A stretch of 64,000 bases of DNA, taken from assembly GCA_037445225.1 (NCBI GenBank), contig JBBIKW010000005.1:62001-126000 (forward strand), written 5' to 3'. The translations under genes and the position numbers were made by a program. The stretch comes from M3007 sp037445225 (GTDB lineage: Bacteria; Bacteroidota; Bacteroidia; Chitinophagales; Saprospiraceae). How positions within the stretch are numbered: the stretch's first letter is position 1; the number at the start of each line of letters is the position of its first letter. Below the pieces are notes generated by a model. The model was not told the origin of the DNA, ran no database searches, and was given only the letters and a program-made list of their open reading frames with translations. This document shows, piece by piece, positions 53,223-60,789 of the stretch.

Positions 53223-53230
53223 CAAAGGTA
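53223..53230 (-). promoter_or_regulatory. -7 box TACCTTTG, TPR gene
   Basis: Perfect TAnnTTTG on the minus strand, 35 bp before the ATG at 53188. Confidence 0.65.
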
Positions 53231-53260
53231 AGCTCGGTAGCGACGCGGTAGGAGAAGTTG

Positions 53261-54286
53261 TTAGGAAAGCGGCAACACGCTGGGCGAAAACCCATTTTGG
53301 GCAGCGGCCAAAAACTGGTCGGCAGTTTCTCGGATGGTCTGAGCCAAGGGGCGATAGGCAAAACCGCCTACCGAGAGGGATTTGGCGTTGGAAAACGAAT
53401 ACTGACCCATAGAGGCGCGGGCGCTGTCGCGCGTGAGGAGCGGTTCGCTTCCGGTCAATTGCGATTTGAGCCATTCGACGCGCCAGCCGATTTCCGCTAA
53501 GAAGGGAGTGACGCGGACAAACGGCCGCCGCACCTTTAAGGCGTCGGCTATTTGAAAAAACAAGTCGCGAAAAAGCACGTTCTCCGCATTTAGGATGTAG
53601 CGTTGCCCCTCGATGTTGCGCTCCATGAGCAGAACAATAAACTGCGCTACGTCGCGCACATCTACAAAACCGTTCTGTCCCATGGGATAGAGCTTAAGGC
53701 CACGGTATATTTGTTGGAAAATGCGGCCGGTACCCACATCCCAGAAGCCGCTGCCCAGTACCATGGAGGGGTTTACAATTACTGCCGGCAGCCCTTCAGC
53801 ATGAGCCCGCCATACTTCCTGTTCCGACAAATACTTGCTGAGGGCATAGTGCGTATTGTGCGGTCCATCTACCCACCAGCAAGACTCGTCTAAGAGGGGG
53901 CGATCCGGCGACCGACCCAAGGCGGCAATACTGCTGACATGTACGAAGTGCTGTATGCCCACCTTCAAGGCGAAGTTGACCAAATTCGCTGTTCCTTCTA
54001 CGTTGACGCGCATCATGCGGCGCTCATCTGCGGTTCGGAATGAGACCAAGGCAGCACAGTGGCACACGCGCGTAATGCCGTTCAAGGCCTCTTCTACAGA
54101 GAACGGATCGGTGATGTCGCCCTCCGTCCATTCTACCTGCTCGGCCACCTCGCGCACCAAGTCCATCGGGCTATTTTTTCGGCGCAGCGCGCGCACCCGA
54201 TAGCCGCGTTGAACCAGCAAGCGAAGGACGTAGGAACCGACGAAGCCGGTAGCACCGGTTACGAGAACTTTACCGTCTGTTGTCAT
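53261..54286 (-). CDS. NAD(P)-dependent epimerase/dehydrogenase (extended SDR)
   Basis: A 341-residue extended short-chain dehydrogenase. Cofactor motif VLVTGATGFVGSYVLRLL from residue 7, SSIAALG near 119, catalytic YxxxK as Tyr147-ALS-Lys151, and the dihydroflavonol reductase/3-beta-HSD-like substrate segment. Such enzymes act on sterol-like, sugar or flavonoid-like substrates. The start at 54286 overlaps the stop of the cytochrome c gene (ATGA), indicating translational coupling. Substrate unknown. Confidence 0.9.
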   Translation of the reverse strand: MTTDGKVLVTGATGFVGSYVLRLLVQRGYRVRALRRKNSPMDLVREVAEQVEWTEGDITDPFSVEEALNGITRVCHCAALVSFRTADERRMMRVNVEGTANLVNFALKVGIQHFVHVSSIAALGRSPDRPLLDESCWWVDGPHNTHYALSKYLSEQEVWRAHAEGLPAVIVNPSMVLGSGFWDVGTGRIFQQIYRGLKLYPMGQNGFVDVRDVAQFIVLLMERNIEGQRYILNAENVLFRDLFFQIADALKVRRPFVRVTPFLAEIGWRVEWLKSQLTGSEPLLTRDSARASMGQYSFSNAKSLSVGGFAYRPLAQTIRETADQFLAAAQNGFSPSVLPLS

Positions 54287-54621
54287 TTTCGAAACGTTTC
54301 CAGGTACTGTGCTATGGCAAGTATTTCCTCTTCTTTGAGCAGGGCGCCGAAGGGCGGCATCGTATTTTTCCCCATGGCGATCTGCTGAATGCGCTCCTGT
54401 AAGGAAAGGGTGGATTGGGACAAGTCGGCTGCTCCGTTGAGTGCCAACCTTCCGTCTGTGCCGTGACACACGACACAGTGCTGCCGATACAGAGCATCGG
54501 CGCTTAGCGCTTTGCCTTCCGGAGCAGAGCGCTCGCTCCCGCAGGCGCAAACGGTTAACAGCCCAATGCAGCAAACGCTCAAGGCAATCTTGGAATCGTT
54601 AGATATATTTGCGAATACCAT
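54283..54621 (-). CDS. Single-heme c-type cytochrome lipoprotein
   Basis: A 112-residue exported cytochrome c. Hydrophobic signal IALSVCCIGLLTVCAC contains a lipobox (Cys25 or Cys27), so it is likely membrane-attached. Heme binding motif CVVCH (Cys49, Cys52, His53) and an axial-Met region NTMPPFG (Met88) are present. The function is likely periplasmic electron transfer. The ATG at 54621 is chosen since the longer frame runs antisense through the neighbouring gene. It overlaps the epimerase start by 4 bp and is divergent from the dehydrogenase gene, only 13 bp away. Confidence 0.87.
   Translation of the reverse strand: MVFANISNDSKIALSVCCIGLLTVCACGSERSAPEGKALSADALYRQHCVVCHGTDGRLALNGAADLSQSTLSLQERIQQIAMGKNTMPPFGALLKEEEILAIAQYLETFRK
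54604..54611 (+). promoter_or_regulatory. -7 box TATATTTG, 2-hydroxyacid dehydrogenase gene
   Basis: Perfect TAnnTTTG 23 bp before the ATG at 54635. It lies inside the first codons of the divergent cytochrome gene, so the two promoters overlap. Confidence 0.6.
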
Positions 54622-54634
54622 ATTCGGTAAGAAA

Positions 54635-55636
54635 ATGAAGATAGCTTTTTTCTCAGCGCGCTCGTACGACCGCGAGTATTTCGATTGGGCCAACCAGCTG
54701 GCGCAACACGACCTCTGGTATACGGAGGTGGCCTTGGATGAGTCCTCTGCATCGCTCGCACATGGCCATGAAGTTGCTTGTATCTTCGTAAACGACCGCG
54801 TAACAGCAAAGGTAGCCGAACTGTTGGCGGCGGAGGGCATTCGGCTAATCGCTTTGCGGTGTGCGGGCTACAACCAAGTGGATCTGGCAGCCACTCAGCG
54901 CTGTGGCTTGACGGTAGTGCGGGTGCCGGCCTATTCGCCGCACGCCGTAGCAGAACATACAGTTGCCCTCATCTTGACCCTCAATCGGAAGACACACCGC
55001 GCCTACAATCGGGTGCGCGAAGGCAATTTTGCCTTAGAAAACCTGTTGGGCTTCGACCTGTACGGCAAGACGGTTGGCGTAGTGGGCACTGGGAAAATTG
55101 GAAAGGCGTTTAGCCAAATCATGCTCGGTTTCGGCTGTCGGGTGTTGGGATATGACCCTTTTCCTGACCCTGCTCTGTCGCAGTCCGGCGTGACATACGT
55201 CGAGTTGCGCGAGCTGCTCCAAGAGGCAGACATCGTTTCACTGCACTGCCCGCTCACCAAAGACACCTATCACCTTATCAATGAACACAGCCTCCGACAT
55301 ATGCGCCCCGGAGCGATGCTGATCAATACCGGCCGAGGCGCTCTTATCGATACGAGAGCTATCATTCAAGCCCTTAAAAGCGGACGATTGGGCTACTTAG
55401 GATTGGATGTGTATGAACAAGAGGAGGGATTGTTTTTCCAAGACCGATCGCATGAAATTATTCAAGACGATTTGATCGCGCGCCTGATGACATTTCCCAA
55501 TGTGCTGATCACCTCGCATCAAGCCTTCTTCACCCACGAAGCTATGGCGGAAATCGCCCGCACCACCCTTCAAAACATAACTGCTTTCGAGCAGGGACTT
55601 CCCTTAGAGAATATCGTACGCGCAGAGGCGCCCTGA
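54635..55636 (+). CDS. ldhA: D-lactate dehydrogenase-like 2-hydroxyacid dehydrogenase
   Basis: A 333-residue D-isomer-specific 2-hydroxyacid dehydrogenase. NAD motif GVVGTGKIGKAF in the middle, LINTGRGALIDT with the substrate-binding Arg, Glu in the EEGLFF region, and the acid/base His in VLITSHQAFFTHEA. Family start MKIAFFSARSYDREYF at 54635. The EQEEGLFF feature and overall pattern match LdhA-type fermentative D-lactate dehydrogenase, so it likely reduces pyruvate to D-lactate, but other 2-oxo acids are possible. Convergent with pdxA (2 bp apart). Confidence 0.88.
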   Translation: MKIAFFSARSYDREYFDWANQLAQHDLWYTEVALDESSASLAHGHEVACIFVNDRVTAKVAELLAAEGIRLIALRCAGYNQVDLAATQRCGLTVVRVPAYSPHAVAEHTVALILTLNRKTHRAYNRVREGNFALENLLGFDLYGKTVGVVGTGKIGKAFSQIMLGFGCRVLGYDPFPDPALSQSGVTYVELRELLQEADIVSLHCPLTKDTYHLINEHSLRHMRPGAMLINTGRGALIDTRAIIQALKSGRLGYLGLDVYEQEEGLFFQDRSHEIIQDDLIARLMTFPNVLITSHQAFFTHEAMAEIARTTLQNITAFEQGLPLENIVRAEAP

Positions 55637-55637
55637 A

Positions 55638-56735
55638 CTATTCTTCAGGTACATTTACGATCTCTTCGTCTTCTCCGGTTTCGCTCACCAGCGTTTTTCT
55701 TTTCGAAACCTCTAAGGAGTTGGCGTGCATTTCGATGTACTCGTTGCGGTTGCACACAATGTCGATGGCGCAAAAGAGGGCGCGGATGAAAGAGGTCTCG
55801 TTGGCCACGCCTCGGCCGGCTAAGTCGTAGCCGGTACCGTGGTCGGGCGAAGTGCGGACGGCAGGCAATCCAGCCGTATAGTTCACCCCTTCTCCGAAGG
55901 ACAGCGTCTTAAAGGGCGCTAAGCCTTGGTCGTGGTACATGGCCAGGACAGCGTCGAATTTTTGAAACAGGCCGGAGCCGAAAAAGCTGTCTGCTGAAAA
56001 GGGTCCATACGCCAATATGCCGCTTTCCTTAGCTTGCTCAATGGCCGGATGGATGATCTTTTCTTCCTCGTCGCCAATAGTGCCTTGGTCTCCGGCATGC
56101 GGGTTTAACCCTAAGACGGCGATAGTCGGTTTGTTGATAGCAAAGTCGACTTTTAGCGTCTCAGACAGGATGCGCAGTTTGCGCAGGATCTTTTGTTCCG
56201 AAAGGACATCGGGTACGGCTCGCAGAGGAAGGTGTTCGGTGACTAAGCCTACCCGAAGCGTATCGGAGAGCAGCAGCATAAGGGACTCTTGCACCCCGAA
56301 GACCTGAGTAAGGTATTCGGTGTGGCCGACAAAGGGAAAACCGGCCATCTGCATTGCCTTTTTGTGAATAGGAGCAGTAACCAGTGCATCAATATGCCCA
56401 GCCTTGAGGTCGTTGGCGGCTCGTTCCAAGGCAAGGTAAGCACATCGACCACTCACTTCAGTGGGCTTACCTAAGGTAATGTTGACGTTATCCGTCCAGC
56501 AATTGATAATGTTAATGCGGGCCGGTTGCGCTTCCTCCGGTCTTTGGAGGGTGTAAAACTGAATGTTTTCCGGGGTGATAATGTTTTTGTGATACGCGAC
56601 CACCTTGGTGTTGCCGTAGATGACCAGGCGGTAAGATTGGGCTACTTTTTTGACCAGCAGCGCCTTGAGAACCGTTTCTAAGCCGATGCCGTTGATGTCG
56701 CCGCAAGTAATTCCGATGGTTATATTGTTTTCCAT
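55638..56735 (-). CDS. pdxA: 4-hydroxythreonine-4-phosphate dehydrogenase (PdxA)
   Basis: A 365-residue enzyme of the deoxyxylulose-5-phosphate-dependent vitamin B6 pathway. Metal- and substrate-binding pieces are visible: PIHKKAMQMAGFPFVGHTEYL (metal His), MYHDQGLAPFKTL (metal His), and TSPDHGTGYDLAG. The start ITIGITCGDINGIGLETVLKAL is the family N-terminus. It lies 28 bp downstream of the aminopeptidase gene, on the same strand, so an operon is likely. No pdxJ is seen. Confidence 0.95.
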   Translation of the reverse strand: MENNITIGITCGDINGIGLETVLKALLVKKVAQSYRLVIYGNTKVVAYHKNIITPENIQFYTLQRPEEAQPARINIINCWTDNVNITLGKPTEVSGRCAYLALERAANDLKAGHIDALVTAPIHKKAMQMAGFPFVGHTEYLTQVFGVQESLMLLLSDTLRVGLVTEHLPLRAVPDVLSEQKILRKLRILSETLKVDFAINKPTIAVLGLNPHAGDQGTIGDEEEKIIHPAIEQAKESGILAYGPFSADSFFGSGLFQKFDAVLAMYHDQGLAPFKTLSFGEGVNYTAGLPAVRTSPDHGTGYDLAGRGVANETSFIRALFCAIDIVCNRNEYIEMHANSLEVSKRKTLVSETGEDEEIVNVPEE

Positions 56736-56763
56736 GTGCTATGTCGTTTAAGTGGAAAGCGCG

Positions 56764-58227
56764 TTACGTGGTAGAGGTATCGGGCTGGAAGCGATAGTGT
56801 TTTAAGAAATGAAAGAGGAGGCGTACTCCAACGCCTGTCCCGTCTTTAGTGCGGTATCCGCTTGGGGTGCGAAGGTAAGCAGGGCCGGCGATGTCTAAGT
56901 GCAGCCAAGGATAGTCGACGAAGTGCTCTAAGAATTTTCCAGCTGAAATCATTCCAGCAGGGCCATGCCCCATGTTTTTGAGGTCAGCAATGCTGCTTTT
57001 GAGCTCTTCGCCGTATTCCTCCCATAGCGGCAGCTCGACCAAGCGCTCGTAGGTCAGCATGCCGCTTTCTTCCAAAGAGCGCTTTACGGAGGAGGGGGCT
57101 GTGCCCATGTAACAGATGGCGTGGCTGCCTAAGGCGCGCACGGCGGCACCGGTCAGGGTAGCTATGTCGATGACCAATTCGGGGCGATAGCGTTTGGCGT
57201 AGTGCAGCGCGTCGGCCAGGATGAGTCGGCCTTCGGCATCGGTGTTGGTGACTTCTACTGTAGTACCGGAGTACATGCGGATGACGTCGCCGGGCATGAG
57301 TGCGCGGCTGCCGACCTTATTGTCGGTGATGGGCAGCAGGCCGATCAGGTGTACGGGAAGGTGTGTCTTGGCCGCGGCAGAGAATACCCCGAGGACGGCG
57401 GCCGCTCCTGCCATGTCGCATTTCATGATCTCCATAGCCTCGGCAGGCTTTAGGCTGAGACCACCGGTATCGTACACCACCCCCTTACCTACTAGCACTA
57501 TCGGTTGCTCGTTGCGCGCGTTGGGCGGTGCCCATTCCAAGATACAGAAGTAGGGCGGCACCTCGCTCGCCTGACTAACCGCAAGCAACCCTCCCATGCC
57601 CATCTCTCGGATGGCGTTTATTTCGAGTACCTCTGCTCGAAAGCCGTATTGGGCCGCCGTAGCACGGGCGGCTTGCGCCAAGCGCTGGGCATCCAAGTGA
57701 GAATGCGGTTCGTTCACCAAGTCGCGCGCCAAGAACACCGCTTCGATGAGGGCGTTTAGCTCCAATACGGCAGCTGCAGGGCCCGCATCGCACACCCACT
57801 TTATGCAGAGGGTATCGGCCGCTTTCTTCTCCGAGGTGGAATAGTGCCGATGGAACTGGTAGTTGCTCAGCAGTAATCCCTCTAAAAAGGCCAAGATTAC
57901 TGAGTGCGGGCAGGCACTGACAATAGCTGCAGTGTCGACCTTGTAGTGGCGCAGATCGCGCAGCTGTTGACTGCCGGCTTGGCGAGTTTTTTCCAACAAG
58001 ACCGCCTCCTCCGCCGTCGGCGTATCGAGGAGATGGACAAAAATGAGCCGCTCTTCTTGGGGAAAGGAGCAGGTAGAGATGCCTTTTTCCACTGCTTTCC
58101 GAAGGAAGACCTGCTCTTTATCGCTCAATATCGGGGTCAGACGTTCCAATTCCGAGCGAAAGGCGAGCAAGATGAGATTTTCATGAGCGGGACATTCGGC
58201 CGTAGAGATCAAGTGTAAGTGTTGCAC
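56764..58227 (-). CDS. Leucyl aminopeptidase, M17 family
   Basis: A 487-residue M17 metallo-aminopeptidase that removes N-terminal residues from peptides in the cytoplasm. The two-zinc site includes GKGVVYDTGGLSLKP, CDMAGAAAV, and NTDAEGRLILADAL (the family signature). The start is set at the GTG at 58227, because a perfect -7 box at 58287-58294 lies within the longer frame beginning at 58302; there is no ATG between. The length is then the usual one. pdxA is cotranscribed. Confidence 0.9.
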   Translation of the reverse strand: MQHLHLISTAECPAHENLILLAFRSELERLTPILSDKEQVFLRKAVEKGISTCSFPQEERLIFVHLLDTPTAEEAVLLEKTRQAGSQQLRDLRHYKVDTAAIVSACPHSVILAFLEGLLLSNYQFHRHYSTSEKKAADTLCIKWVCDAGPAAAVLELNALIEAVFLARDLVNEPHSHLDAQRLAQAARATAAQYGFRAEVLEINAIREMGMGGLLAVSQASEVPPYFCILEWAPPNARNEQPIVLVGKGVVYDTGGLSLKPAEAMEIMKCDMAGAAAVLGVFSAAAKTHLPVHLIGLLPITDNKVGSRALMPGDVIRMYSGTTVEVTNTDAEGRLILADALHYAKRYRPELVIDIATLTGAAVRALGSHAICYMGTAPSSVKRSLEESGMLTYERLVELPLWEEYGEELKSSIADLKNMGHGPAGMISAGKFLEHFVDYPWLHLDIAGPAYLRTPSGYRTKDGTGVGVRLLFHFLKHYRFQPDTSTT

Positions 58228-58286
58228 GATTATTCGTCGATTAAGTACCTCAAAGCGGCACGGTGAAGGGTTTAGAAAAAACGCGG

Positions 58287-58294
58287 CAAAGGTA
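58287..58294 (-). promoter_or_regulatory. -7 box TACCTTTG, aminopeptidase-pdxA operon
   Basis: Perfect TAnnTTTG on the minus strand, 60 bp before the proposed GTG start. It shows that the frame opening at 58302 cannot be the true start. Confidence 0.65.
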
Positions 58295-58347
58295 GCGGAC
58301 ATCGACGGTGTGCCCTCTTCTTTGCAGCAAATTGAGGGCCAAAAGCA

Positions 58348-60729
58348 CTACAGGGGCCCCTCTACGAAGTACATATCGACCAGCCCCTTATTGTGGACCG
58401 CCTTTTTTCCGCGGTAGGTGCACCGAAAGTGGTGTCGAATGGCTTCGTAGGTGGCCCCAGAGATGTTGATGCGGCCGGGCTCTCCTAAGGTTTCCAAGCG
58501 AGAGGCGAGGTTGACCGCATCGCCCCAGATGTCGTAGGCAAATTTGTTCTTGCCGATAACACCGGCGATTACGGTGCCGGTGTGGATGCCGATGCGCATT
58601 TCTGTAAAGATGGCGTTAGGATTAGACTGGTTTCGGCGCTTCAACCAGGCCATCATCTCTAAGGCTGCGCTTACGGCATCGAGCGGGTGTGTTTCGTTGG
58701 GGACGGGAAGGCCTCCCACGCACATGTAGGCGTCGCCTATGGTCTTTATCTTTTCCAAACCGCAGCGCTCGCAGATCTCATCGAAGCCCAAAAAGCACTC
58801 ATTCAGTTCGTCGATGAGCTGTTCGGGAGAAAGCTTGGCCGACAAACTGGTGAAATTGAGAAAATCGGTGAACAGGACGGTGGCGCTGGGGTATAGCTGG
58901 GGACTCGCCTGTCCTTTTGTGCGCAGTTCGTCGGCGACTTCTTTGGGTAGGATGTTGAGCAGGAGGTGCTCGCTTTTTTGGCGCTCTTCTTCGATTTGGT
59001 TTTTTTGGCGCTCGATCTCTCGGTTTTGGGCTTCCAGTCGGCGGCGGGCTTGGCGGGCGGAGTGCCAGCTGTAGGCCAGCACTAAGAAGAGCAGGAGCCC
59101 TCCTATGCCTACGGTGTAGACCGTGTTTCGAAAGGCGGTCTGCTCGCGCCGTTGGAGCAGCTGCTGTATGCGCATCTGTTCCATGCGCGCGCTGTCGGCC
59201 TGTCGTTGAGCTAGAGCGATCCGTTCTTGTTGGATGAGCTGTTCGATCGTGCGCTCTTTCTTTTCGGCGTCGAGGCGCTGAGCGGCCAGCTGGAGCTCGC
59301 TGCGCGCTTTAAGGGCCAATAGGGTTTGCTCGCGCAGGCGTATTTGGTCGGTTTCGCGTTGCGACAGCAGTAGGGCCACTTCTTTTTCTTGGCGCTGCCG
59401 CTCGAGTTCTAAGTTTTCGTTTTGCAGCCGCAAGCGGTCTTGTTCGTATCGGGCGTTTTGGAGCTCGAGCTCGCGAATGCTTTGGCGAATAAGGAGGTAC
59501 TTAATCTGGTTTTCGACGGCGTTAAGCAGGGCGCGCTGCTGCTCGAGGCGCTGTTGGCGCTCCTGGTCTTGTCGACGCAGCTCGTCCGATAGTCGCAAGT
59601 ACTCTCTGTAGGATCGGTATGCCTTTTCGTACTCGTACAGTTGGTAGTAGATGTCGGCGGCGGTGCTGTAGGTTTTCGCTAATAGGTCGAGCTGTTGGGT
59701 GGCTTCGGCCAACTGCATGGCTGCGGAGTTGTACTCCAGCGCGCGCTGCGAACTTCGGATGCTTAGATGAACCGTGGCGATGAGGTGTTTGAGCGCGGCT
59801 AAAGCGCCGCGGTTGCCCTCCTTTTCGAGGAGCGCTTCGGCTTTTTGGAGGTATTCGATGCCGGGGCGTGTTTCGCCGATATTGTGCAGGGCAATCCCGA
59901 TGTTGGCGTAGACAACGCTGAGGTGGTCGCAGTCGATCCATTGGCACTGGAGCTCGGCCTTTCTGAAATACACCAGCGCGCTCTTGTAGTCGTTAAGCAG
60001 GGCGTACTGTTTGCCTAAGTTGTTGTACATCACGGCCCGAACAGATGGTCCGCCGTATCGCTCGAGGATATCTTCAATAGCCAAATAGTAAAATAACCCC
60101 TTACCCGTGTCTCCCTTGCTGTTGTAGGCATTGGCCAGTTTGTGATAGAGGTGAACCAGTTCGGCGTATTTTCCCGTATTCTTATACTCGCTGATGAGTT
60201 GCTTGTAGGCGACCTCTGCGCTGTCGTACTGGGCGCTGAGCAGGTAGGAGTCTCCGATTTTCTCTAAGAGGAGCAAATCGGCAGGCGATAGTTGGAGTGC
60301 CATTCGGTAGTATCGGCGGGCATTGACGTGGTCTTTTTCTCGAAAGAACAGATCGCCAATGCCGGCGTAAACCTCCCGCAGGGAAGCCTTGTCCTGTAAC
60401 AGTTCGGGGGCCTGCTCGGAGGGGTTGAGTTTGGCTTCGGCTTCTAAGAAGAATTGCATTGCTTCCTCAGGGCGGCCGTTTCGGGCGCGCACTTGCGCCA
60501 TAATGAGGTAGGCGCGTCCGATGCCGCCGTCGTAGCGCAAGTCGCGCCCAATATGTAGGGCCATTTCCGCCAGCTGGTAGCGTTCGGCGTCTGAGTGCGT
60601 CTGGCGCGCTTGTTCTAAGAGCTCTTCCAATCGGGCGACGGAATAATCCACCTCCTCAGTCTCTTGTGCCAACGCGGTGCCGATAGCGAGGAAAGATCCT
60701 ATGAGGAGCGATAAGATACCAGTGCGCAT
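58348..60729 (-). CDS. TPR-coupled class III adenylate cyclase
   Basis: A 793-residue protein: signal peptide (LSLLIGSFLAIGTALAQ), a TPR sensor region of about eight repeats (residues 30-400), a long coiled coil rich in Gln/Arg/Leu, one transmembrane helix near 540-560, a coiled coil, then a catalytic domain from about 610. The first metal Asp is in LFTDFLNFTSLSAK, the second in KTIGDAYMCVGG; the lysine of EKIKTIGDAY and the Asp of YDIWGDAVNLASR specify ATP. So cAMP signalling in response to envelope signals is probable. The ATG at 60729 is used since the -7 box overlaps the longer start. Confidence 0.92.
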   Translation of the reverse strand: MRTGILSLLIGSFLAIGTALAQETEEVDYSVARLEELLEQARQTHSDAERYQLAEMALHIGRDLRYDGGIGRAYLIMAQVRARNGRPEEAMQFFLEAEAKLNPSEQAPELLQDKASLREVYAGIGDLFFREKDHVNARRYYRMALQLSPADLLLLEKIGDSYLLSAQYDSAEVAYKQLISEYKNTGKYAELVHLYHKLANAYNSKGDTGKGLFYYLAIEDILERYGGPSVRAVMYNNLGKQYALLNDYKSALVYFRKAELQCQWIDCDHLSVVYANIGIALHNIGETRPGIEYLQKAEALLEKEGNRGALAALKHLIATVHLSIRSSQRALEYNSAAMQLAEATQQLDLLAKTYSTAADIYYQLYEYEKAYRSYREYLRLSDELRRQDQERQQRLEQQRALLNAVENQIKYLLIRQSIRELELQNARYEQDRLRLQNENLELERQRQEKEVALLLSQRETDQIRLREQTLLALKARSELQLAAQRLDAEKKERTIEQLIQQERIALAQRQADSARMEQMRIQQLLQRREQTAFRNTVYTVGIGGLLLFLVLAYSWHSARQARRRLEAQNREIERQKNQIEEERQKSEHLLLNILPKEVADELRTKGQASPQLYPSATVLFTDFLNFTSLSAKLSPEQLIDELNECFLGFDEICERCGLEKIKTIGDAYMCVGGLPVPNETHPLDAVSAALEMMAWLKRRNQSNPNAIFTEMRIGIHTGTVIAGVIGKNKFAYDIWGDAVNLASRLETLGEPGRINISGATYEAIRHHFRCTYRGKKAVHNKGLVDMYFVEGPL

Positions 60730-60750
60730 GTCCACCCGACAGTTGGGCAA

Positions 60751-60758
60751 CAAAGGTA
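60751..60758 (-). promoter_or_regulatory. -7 box TACCTTTG, cyclase gene
   Basis: Perfect TAnnTTTG on the minus strand, 22 bp before the ATG at 60729; it overlaps the alternative start at 60753. Confidence 0.7.
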
Positions 60759-60789
60759 TTCTCTCCTTGTCTGAACTCAGCCGAGGGAT

